A stretch of DNA of 64,000 bases, taken from Rotaria macrura. Lineage: Eukaryota; Rotifera; Eurotatoria; Philodinida; Philodinidae. The DNA lies in NCBI GenBank assembly GCA_900239685.1, contig OENT01000196.1:1-64000 (forward strand), written 5' to 3'. Positions 48,601 through 60,600 of this stretch are shown piece after piece (positions within the stretch are counted from its first letter, which is position 1; every line of letters begins with the position of its first letter). The translations under genes were made by a program, and so were the position numbers. The notes below the pieces were generated by a model, which was given only the letters and a program-made list of their open reading frames with translations, was not told the DNA's origin and did not search any database.

Positions 48601-51600
48601 AATCGATTTCGAATTTCTCATTCGACACTGTGTCACAAATATGAAGAGTTCTTCAACTAACTTGAAACATTTTAAAATATTTCTCGAGCCTTTTCCTTTG
48701 TCTTGACATTCATCTATTTTCATGTTACGATGTTCGACGATTGAAAAATATTTTTCCTTAAATCACTCTGTGCAGAATAATCTTATTTTTTAATTTCATA
48801 CAAAAAATGAGTACAACATTGGATATGATTTGAATAGACAATAAGTCTTTTGCTCGTACTGGATTTCTGAGTATGCAAATAATTCGATGCATGAAAAGAC
48901 TTTTTTCTTCGTGAGTTTTCATTTTTTACTAAGTAACAGTTAACATCAAATTTTTAGATCGGCTGAAAGTGCATTTGACATGTTGTTGAAATTTGAAAAG
49001 AACAATACTCGTATGACTATACAAGATGAAATGCACAAACGATTTAATGATATTTTACGGCAATATGATAATGAAGTAATTACATAATGAAAATACATCA
49101 ATTGATACAGCTCGTTTCATTTTTCTCAAATTTAGGTTACAGAAATTAATAGTATATTTCAACATAATAAAACCAATCCACCTGTTAATAAAAATCAACC
49201 ACCTTATTCTGGTGCTATTGCTTGGAGTCGTTCATTATTTCGACGTATTAAACATACAATGTTACGTTTACATACAAAAGAAGCTTTGATGCAAACAGAA
49301 CTTGGAAAACAAGTAAATGAAAAAGTTTTCTTTTTTTAGTAATAGCATCATTCAATTCATTGTTTCGTTCGATTATTTCACAAAATAGATTAAGAGCTAT
49401 TATCTTCGTGTAGCAAGAGAAATGAAAGCATTTGAAGATGGAAAATTTAATGAATGGAAACAACGTACCGAACAAATATTGCCAACATTACAAAAGCGTA
49501 ATGTTCTCAAAGAAATATCATCTGCAGAAAGTAAGTTTATTTATTAAACGAAATAATCGATGAATATAAAGAATACTTATTTGCTATAATTAGATGACAA
49601 TGTTCTTACATCTCGATACGTCATCGATTTTGATCCACAATTGAATGAGATGATGACAGAAGCAAGATATCTTGAACAATTCGATTATGCATTACCAGAA
49701 GCTATTCGACATTTAGCATTGAGTGTAAGTTAAAATAGATTTTAAATCCGACGTTTAATTTAGATATGTTGAATGAAATCATCGGATTCAGATTCGATTC
49801 AATTAACTATTTCAATTTCTTTTATGACTTCCATGACAGGATCAATTTATATCTATGTTTCTAATCCTGCTGAAATCATTTCGAATGGTGTACTTAACAT
49901 ATCTACCAACATAAGATGGTCTAGTCATAGTTATCTTCATAGAAGTCGATTTGTTTGACGAGAGATGTTCATGAAGATATTTTTAAAAACCGAAGTATCG
50001 GCAATTATTATTTTAGCTCGATCAAACAAAGTTAGTTACACTTCGTAGGAAAAGTTTCATAATGCGCTACAACTAACTTGGGAAAATGGCTTTAGAATAT
50101 TTTTCTGCAAACACGTATACCATAATTTTAGATCCTATAGTTCGATTGCGAATCATTTTTACAAATTTTTAAAATGTCTTCAAGGACTAGAAACGATCAA
50201 TGAAATTAAGCATCATAAAAGTCTTCCTTCACATTTCATTCTTCTCTGAAATTCATGAGATTTCCAAGACACATTTTGGAAAATGTTCCTCTCGTCAGAT
50301 TAGCTAGTATTATAGACTGACATCATTTCAGCATGTTTTTTAGAAGAGATCTATCGAAGACATTGTCAACAACAGGGCTTTCCATATTTCTTCAAGCTGT
50401 AGAGAAAGAATCAAATATGGATGCTTGTCAAATGTTATTGACTAGGTCATTTAATTTGTTGGTAGTTTATAGTTATTCGTTTTCGAATCCCACTATGAAT
50501 TCACCGTGTTAAATATAATAGGAAAGATTTTTATGATTAGAGTTAGAAGAGGCGTATTTATCTACGCTTAAAGCATTCTGTCAGCTTCAAGTAAATTGTA
50601 CGAATTCGTATGAAAAAGTTTTAGGAAGAAAAGTAGAATTGTCCTAAAAATCAAATATACCAGTTCACTGATAGGATTCTTTTCTTTTTAATATTAGATA
50701 AGTAACTTTTATGGATTAAAGATAGTATTGTTTATCGTTGAAATGATCATACTTGGCGACTAGTAGTTAGTGCACCAGTCGCTATTCGTTCTTCAGTAAT
50801 TATTATTTTTAAACACACATATATCGAATGATTTCATCCAATTAATGCCCATGTTTTTTGAAATAGAATAAATCTGAAAATTTTCATAAGATACAAGATA
50901 GATCATAATAAATATGGATGAGCATAAACTTTATTTAATCGGTTGTTTACTACAGTCATGATTTGAAAACATACGTTTTAATGTTGCTTGAACCTTTTCT
51001 TTTTCTATTGAATAGGAAGAGAAAATGAAACTTTTATCGACACAATTAAAAATCGTCCTTAAAAACTACAATCGTCTCATTGATTCACTTGAACCACATG
51101 AACAATCATTACTCGAAGAAAATTTACGAGTATTAAAGCGTCATATGCAAACAGGTACTCAACGTTTACCATGGACATCGACAAATCATGAAAAATTTAT
51201 TACAGTCATATCTGAAGTAAAATTTTCAACCAGCGAAATTTCAAAAGAAAATTCTAAAAACTTTTTATTGTTATATTAGTTAATTTCTAAACTCGATTCA
51301 ACTATCAATCAAATAAAAAAGAATGCCCAAGATATTCATGTATTTCTGGATGAAATCCGTCAATGCAATCTGTTTCGTGAACCACCACTTAATCCTGATG
51401 ATTCACTTGTACATTGCAAAGTAATTAAATCATTTATCACTCTCATTATCTGGTATTTAAAAGTTTTATTATTATTATTATTATTATTTAGGAATATTTC
51501 GAACTAGTTGAAAGTCGTCGACGACAAGATGTAATTGAATTACAGAAAAAATATAAACTCATTGGCCCATTAATAGCAAAAGTAGAAGGACTTGTTTTCA

Positions 51601-54600
51601 ATACAAATACGTCGCAATCGCCTAAAATGAAAGCTTACTATAGTTATTGGGAAAGGCAAATATTTTCAGCTTTATCCGACGTAAATACTAGAAAACGAAC
51701 ACAGCAAATTTGATTGTCTTATTACATGAGAAATTTTTCTTTTTTCTTGTTTTTAACAGCTTGTTTTGGAAAATTTAAAATCATTGCGTGATACATTAGA
51801 ACATGGCTCTAAACCACTATTTCAAGTTGATGCTTTGCTTGTTGTACCAGCTGTAGGCATGCAACCAAATCCAAATGAAATCATGAAATTATTTAGTCAA
51901 TCAATGCGAGATTGTGTTGAAGTGTAAGTTTGCAATTTACATTTTAGTAGAAAAGAAAGAAAAACAAGAAATTATTTATCATATTGATAATCATCTCATT
52001 TTACATCATATTATACAGATCAGTTTTTCTTAAGATACACCTACTCATATGTTAGTATTATTTTTTTCATGATGAATGTGTTATTTATGGTAGTGCTCGT
52101 TGACTCTCTTTCTCTTTTCTTTTTTTTCTCGCTGTCGCCTCTACTTGTTTTTGACATAACATAAAATCACCAGGCAACGGTTTCTCCTCGTTGCAATATG
52201 AACAAACTTTCTCATCTCCTCTCTCTCTCTCTCTCTTTATATATATATATATATATATATGTAGTTTAGTTAAGAGTTGCTCCGTCACCTTTGCGTTTAG
52301 CGATAGAGAATAAAAAAACACAGAAAAAAAGAACTATAAAAACAAAGAAAAAATTGTTGAAGTTGAAGTCATAGTGAAGAAAAAAAATAAGAGTGTGTTC
52401 TGTCTAACGACAGTAATAAACAACAATTAACTGTTCTGTTTATTTGGTTCCAATCAATTAAATATTTAATTTAATGTATTTAAAATAAAAACAAACGAAA
52501 CACATATTGAAATGAACTTCAATCAACAAAAACTACTTTCGTGCCTACATGTTGGTCAAAAAGTTGATATTCAAAGATCAAATGGTCGTATACATCAAGC
52601 TGTTATAATTAGACTTAATCATTCAACAAAAACTGTTACTGTTGAATGGGAAGAAAAGCATGAAGGTAAAGGAAAAGAAGTTGATTTAGATGATGTCATT
52701 CAATTAAATCCAAATTTATTTACATCAATTACAAATTCTTCATCTTATAATGGTGCTACAACTAATCGACAGGAACTAGATAATCTTCGAAAGCAGCCAG
52801 CAGTCACATCTCGTCCTACAGCTATGTCAAATACACAACCAATACATCATAATAATGACTTATCACCACAAAGGCAACAGAATTCAAATATAGTGCCCAA
52901 TGATACATATAAATCAAAAGTAGTCAAAGAAATTGAACGTATAGCAGCAAAACGAGAACAACGACGAGCTAGACAAGAAGAACGCCGTCAAAAGTTATCA
53001 GAAGTTGATAATTCAATACCAGCATGGGAATTTCAGGCTATGATTACGGAATATAGACATCAACTTGACATGAAACCTTTGACTATCAATGATCCACAAA
53101 AAGATTTAAAAATATGTGTTTGCATACGTAAACGACCAATAACAAAAAAAGAATTAAACAAAAAAGACATAGATGTATTAACGATACCAAATAAAGATCA
53201 TGTTATTGTACATTTGCCGAAAGTTAAAGTTGATTTAGCAAAATATATTGATAATCAAAAATTTCGTTTTGATTATACCTTTCGCGAAACATCCACTAAT
53301 GAACTTGTGTACCATTTCACTGCGAAACCCTTAGTACAACTATTATTTCAAGGAAATAACCCGATGGTGTTTGCATATGGACAAACAGGTTCTGGTAAGT
53401 TTACAATAAAGTAACAAAACCAACCTACTTCTGTTGTTTTTTTAATTTCAGGTAAAACATATACAATGGGCGGTGACCTGAGTCAACGCGAAACCGATTT
53501 TTCTAAAGGTGTGTATGCGTTAGCAGCCAATGATGTATTTATTCATTTAAATAAGCCTGCTAATAAGGGTCAATATGATGTTTATTGTACATTTTTTGAA
53601 ATCTATTGTACCAAAGTATTTGACTTATTTAACGACAAGAAACGTTTGCGTGTATGGGAAGATCATAACAATTTAGTTCAAGTCGTGGGTAGAAAAGAAG
53701 AACGCGTTGACACAGTTAATGAAGTCATGTTATTAATTAGACGTGGTATGAGTGTACGAACATCGGGTACAACATCAGCCAATGAACATTCATCCAGATC
53801 ACATGCCATCTTTCAAATGACATTGAAAAAGAAGAATGTAAATAAAGAATATGGAAAAATTTCACTGATTGATTTAGCTGGAAGCGAACGAGGGCGTGAT
53901 ACACAAACAAATGATAAGATTACATTGATGGAAGGCGCACAAATCAATAAATCTCTATTGACATTAAAAGAATGTATACGTTCATTAGGTCGTAATGCTG
54001 AACATATACCATTTCGAGGCTCGACATTAACTAAAGTTTTACGTGATTCATTTATTGGTGAAAAATCTAAAGTTTGTATGATAGCAATGATATCACCAGG
54101 TAGTAGTGATGTTGAACACACATTAAATACATTACGTTATGCTGATCGTGTTAAAGAACTGAATGTTGATGAACTTATACAACGTGGCGTTGGCATTCAT
54201 CAAAAACAAAATCAAAATGATCCATATGATTCTCAACTATCTCATGATGAGGATGATGATGATGATATTGAACATCTTAATGAATCACTGGCTCAACCTT
54301 TACCATCATCACGTTCCAACGTACGAAAAAATCAACAAAATCTCCCGACTACAAATAATTCTAATAATAAACGTCCGGCGTTCAATCAACAATTAAGACG
54401 TAAATTTGAACACGCCGTTGCACGATCACATGATACCGAAGATGTAACATTAGAATCTCATCATCAACTTATGGATGACTTACCACAAATAGTTGCTCAT
54501 CATCAAGGATTACTTGACTTATCAACCAATATGAATTATAATCGAGAAGATTATGCTAAACAATTACTTAGTCTCATTGATAAACAACAGCAACATTTAA

Positions 54601-57600
54601 CAAAATTACGTACAAAAGCATTACAGATGCGTGAAGCTGTTGCTTACGAGGATGCATGCGCGAAAGCATTGTCATTGAAATGATAATGTACAAAATAACT
54701 GAAGCTTTGCTTTTTCCAGTGTCATTGCGAATTTATACATTTGGCTTTTCTGTGATGCATTTCTGCTGCTGATATATGCATTAGTCCGATACTACTTATA
54801 ATTTACAGAAAATTGCATTCCTTCAAAGCGTTTCTAATTTTACTAATCTAGCGTTATATTTCTCACTCGCTTAGAATTCTATTGGCACATACATAATTCG
54901 ACATTGTTATTTTTTGTAGGCAACATACAATATTAATGAAATCTAAGATTCATGTTAAGATTAAGATAGGCACATGCTCCATTTGAGTTTCTCATATAAA
55001 AGTTCTTTTGACAGATGCAGCAACAAAAAGAAACAAAGCTGTTTTAGATACTTTATTCTCTTGCAATTAGTGTAAATCACAGAATTAAATCGTGGAAAAA
55101 CTTGTAAATTACAGCATAGATACTTTTTGAAAAGTAATGCGGTTGTCAACTTCAATACAGACTACTGCATTGAAAATGTTTTCTCAACCAATTCTTTCAA
55201 ATTTCTATTATTGAATATTTGTTTTATTTTACTTTTATTTTTTTTTGTATTTATGCATGACTATTACTGCTCTTTCAACTCCGAGTGATATTTTATTTGA
55301 AATAGAAACTTATGACTCATTTTTCAAGATTGAACAAGTTCGAATAGTTTTTTCCACTATTTGTTTAAAATGAAAGTTCGATAGCTTGATGTTTCCATTC
55401 GATTAGACGTGCTATGTGTATTAGTTCTGCTCGATGTATCAAATACGTTGAGATAAATTATTGAAGACGTGCATTGCATCTAAAAATTTAGATGAACGAA
55501 ATGCATTTGACACTGCTGCCTTTCACCACTGTATCCAACCACGGTTTGAACACGAAAGGTTTTTTTTAACTGATGTAAGTACAGAAAATTGTCTATCTGA
55601 TGAGTTTTAGTCAACAAGGTAGTTATTGTTGACGAAAACTAAAGTATTTTTATTTTCATCAAAGTTTTGTTCGTTTTCTTAATGGAAGACCGAGAATTGG
55701 GTCCATGGAATTGTGACTCATCGTTAAAATGAACCTTATCGACTTTTAAGAGCATTTTTATCGATGGAACGAGTGTGCTTGGGTTTGAGCCTAAAATTTC
55801 ATGGCCCCAAATTCTTGTAAACCTTTGCACCAACATGTTTTTTTTTCAAACAAATGAATTTTTTCACTAACGAACATTTACATATGAACAAAAATGTGAA
55901 GTTACAAATAAAATAAAAGAATATTTACTCAAGAAAGATTTAATCATTGTTACTTACGTATACGTAACGTAGATACTCATGAGATGGTTGATTTCGTCAG
56001 AATCTATCATGTAATTGTATATGTACGAATGTAGATAGTATTTGATTTTTAATATTTTACTCATCGTAGTAAACTCTAGTCGATTCTCAGTCAGAATTAT
56101 GAACGTTTAGAAAATTATTTTAAGAATGTTTTTGAAGATTTAAGTTTCCAAACATAACAGAAATGTATTTAAACGAGAGCAGGAGAAGGAGCTCTAACAA
56201 TTAAAAATAAATGAATGCATCAGCGATGAAACCCAATTTCTAAACGTAGAATATTTGTTGGAAAAATTTCAAGCTGTAGAGTTAATACGAATTTATCATC
56301 ATAGAGACGTGACTAATTTATGAGCGCGTAAAAGAAAGAATCTAGTAGATACAAGGAATGTTTTCTCAAAAAACATGAGTATTTTTGCTGACAGACTTGA
56401 GATCGGATGCACAAACGCTCTACATCACTAAAATGTATACTTTATCGAAAGGACTCGATTGTGTACACTGGGGAATTGTACTCTAGAGAAACCTAAAATG
56501 ATGTGATTTGTTGTTGTATCAAAATGATTGAGATGCTTGAAATTATAAAAATATTTACATAATATGGACATTGTAACGTTAAGTTTTGTTGGTAGAAAGA
56601 TCGTTTGTGTGCTCTGTATGAATAATATGTACTTTTCTAAATTTAGGACAAGTTATTTTTATCGATGGAAAGATGGTTCATGCATTGAAGTAACTCCAGT
56701 TAAATATGACAAACCAGTTGCTGCAGCAAATGTAGCCAGTGGGCAAGGAGCAGCAATGGACTTTGATGCAGCATCAGGAGTAGCAGCCGGTGGTGCAAAA
56801 ACCTCGATCGCAACATCATCATCGAATCAAGACGCTCAACATATATATACATTTTATGATGATATTCAGTTCATAACTGAAATCCATGAAATGGGTATGG
56901 CTGCACAAGGTGTTGTACAAAATACAATTAGTAACATGAAGAAGTTTTTAGTTAAATTTCGTAATTATAAAAATTTATGGCGTACAGATAAAGTAAGAAA
57001 CTAGCTAACGATATATCAATGAATAATTCGATTGGTATTTAATAGTTGTCTGTATGTGAAAAATTCTTTGCTAAAAGTCCATCGTTAGGTACGTTCGATG
57101 AAGAAGTAAATAAATATCAAAAAAATCTCGATGAAGTAAGAAATCGTTCGAATATAGATGAGAAATTTTCATGTTTGTTTTATTTGAAACAGTTGGAAGC
57201 CATGATTCGCTCAAAAGATTTTGATTTTGTAAAATTAAATCTTTCATCATTCTTAAACGATTTAATTGTACATGCAAAAGAAACAATTCATATGTATAGT
57301 AAATTCCTTTCTGATGAAGCTAAAGCACGTCTATATGAACTACGTGACAAACTTGATGTAAGTTTACTTCATATTCTGTTTGTTAATTGAAATATTTCTT
57401 AACATTTTCTGCTATTCAGGAATATGAAAATAATCTCAAACGAACAACTGATACATTGGAAGATTTGAAATTTGTACTACGTACTATTGCCGAAGTTCAA
57501 GGTCAATCAGATGTACTCGAAGCTAAAATCGATAGTGTCAAAGACAAATACAATTTATTAGAAAGTTATAATCAAAAGGTGAGTTGAACTTGTGCTTATG

Positions 57601-60600
57601 TTTACCCGAAAATATTTAACAATATTATCTTGAGAAATGATAAATACGTAGCAGATTTCAATGGCATTAATAACAAGACATTTGTTCATTAAAGTTCTTT
57701 GAAGAATGATGAGGACAACATGTAATAGATAAGCTTCGTCTATGTTAGAAAAATTGCCGTTATTATCGAACGTATCTTTCAAGTACGGTTAAATCAAGAA
57801 AAATGCAATACATCTATAAAAAGAAATGATTCATTGTTCACATTGTATTCTCCATTATCCCTCATTTTCTATTAGCTTTGACCGCAGGCTCACATTCGGA
57901 TTCGTAAATCATGCTATAAACTTTGCTCTTATGGCAGCAGGCAGCAATAAACAAATCAATTTTTATTACATTAATCTAGGATGAATCAGAAATGAAATTC
58001 AAAGATACTTTTAAGTCCAGGTTAGAAAGTGTTGCTGACATTTATGAAGTAATTTTAAAAACCCTTGGTATGAGAATCATAAAATATGTTGCACCATGTT
58101 TGAAACTAACAAAATCCAAATGAGGTTCAAACATATACGTATGTTTGGAACTCTGATTGTTCTACGAAATCGATTTTAAGTATTCAAGCTAACCAATCAT
58201 AGAAAAAATCAGCAATACAATGAACTTTTCCTTACAGGTAGATATCATAATCACTAGAATATTAGTGTAGCGTCATCCCAAACACATATGCGTTTCTTAA
58301 GATATTAGATTTTGAAGTTAGTTTAATTCTATCCCTTGCTATACTCTTCATCAGTATTCGTTAAATATTTAAACATCAGAAGAAAAATGTATTCGTGCAA
58401 GTTGAAACTTACTGGATTGTCTTGTAGACATAAGACTCATTTATAGATAAAGTTTCACTATTGACATTTAAAAATTTATTTTTGATGTCTGTGAGACTAA
58501 CATAAAATTAGACAACGAGGGATTGTTGTTCTCTAACAACTGAATGCAATGCAGTGCATAGAATAACAATGGTAATAGACGGTTTGTTTCTGATCATGGG
58601 AAACGATTGAAAATCTCTTACTAAGTAGTATGTAACATAGAATCAAATAGATATCATGTAACATCAAGTGAAATAGAGCATGTCAATAAGAACAAAAAAT
58701 GATTCTAAGAATTCTTGTCTTTTTTTCTAGACGAGTGAAGAAGAAACCATGATTCTTAATTCATTGAATCGCCGTTGGGGTGAAATCTTTTTCAATTCTA
58801 AACAACGTGACGCTAATTTAAAACGAGTTAAAAGTCGTTTTACTGAAATAACACTTATTCAACTTGATCGTTTAAAAAAATCGATTGGTGCATTCGCTGA
58901 TAAGTTCGCACGTTTTGGTCCTGGCTCAATAAAAACTGGCGAAGAATTACCACAAGGTTTAAAATTAATGAAAACTTATCGTGATGAATTAACACGACTC
59001 GAAACTGATAAGCAAGAACTGACAAATGCAGAAAAATTATTTAATCTACCAATATCATCCTATCCAGAATTGTATGTAATTCAAAAAGAAATGAAAAATT
59101 TAGAAAAACTTTATCAACTGTATGAACAACAACTAAAAGCACGTCAACAATGGTCCGAAACATTATGGCGTGATTTAGATGTTCAATTGCTCATTGATGG
59201 TATCGAAAATTTTATAAAAGATTTAAAAAAGATGCCACGTGAAATCAAAGGCATGCAACTAGCTAAACTGATTGAATTAAATATGAAAGAATTCCGTGAA
59301 TCATTACCACTTATGTTAGACTTGAAAAATGAAGCATTACGTGAACGTCATTGGCGTATGCTGATGAAAGAAACTAGTATAGAATTTGATATGAATCCAG
59401 AATCATTCACATTAGAAAATTTGTTTCAAATGAATTTACAACGATTTAATGATTCGATACAAAACATCGTTACATCCGCCACGAAAGAACTTCAAATCGA
59501 AAAAGTAAACAATTATTGCCTTCTTTCTTTCTTTTTTCATTTTATTTATGAATTCAAATATTAAAATGCTTGTTGAATGTAGGGTGTACGTGAAGTTGTC
59601 GATGCATGGGATAAAATGAAATTCAATGTTATTAAATATGTTAAAGGAAATCAAGATCGAGGCTTTGTATTAGGAGCTTGTGATGAAGTTTTGCAAGCAT
59701 TAGATGATCACACCATGGCTTTGCAAAGTATGGCTGGTTCAAGATTTATTGGACCATTTTTACCAACTGTACAACAATGGGAAAAAAGTTTATCATTGAT
59801 TGCTGAAGTAGATATTTTATTTTATTTATTCATTTTTTTACTGAGATTTAAAAAGTTTTATAATCTAGTAATTTAAAATTTTCTTATTTCACATGTCTTT
59901 TTCCGAAACAGAAGATGAGTGAAAGCGTTATGATGTATTTTTAGTTATTTAAATTTGAATAATTCTTGATAGAATCATTTGGATGTATACCTCGTTATAG
60001 TAACAGTTTCCTTTTTAGTTTATACAAGGATATTCTCTAATTTGAATATCTAACATATTAATTCGTATCTATATAGCCTACAAAAATAATTAGAATATGT
60101 TTACATAGTATGTTCATTATGAGATCTTGAAGCTGACCAAAATCTATTCTACTGTGTTTTAGAACGATGCTAGAATGTACAAAGAAAAACAAAAAGAACA
60201 ACATTTTGCTCACATGTTATTCTAATTAACTATAGAGTAGAGTGAAATTTTTAATCGAAAACGAAGTTCATTTGTTAGGATATCGATCTTTCAAAAACAA
60301 ACTTAATCATTCGTTATAAACATCAAGTAAATTATATTTACTGAAAACAAAAATATTACTTCAGAACAAGTGTTTCACTTTTTTTTGCCAAATTTACTTA
60401 AGGCATTGTTGAAAATTCAGTAACACTATGATAATCAAGGTCAAGAAGTTGAATGGAGAATAATTCGAATCTCTACTTTAATGATCCTAACGGATATTGT
60501 TGATCGACAACAAAAACTTGCATCCTGAAGACAAAAGATGATGTTCATTCGTTAACTAATAACGTTTTAAGTATCTATGAGAGGATTGAATTCTAGTGGA

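Noticed and set aside
55742-55832. tRNA-like sequence (minus strand GGCTCAAACCC resembling a B box)
   Set aside because: No matching A box at the right distance, no acceptor stem and no anticodon arm.
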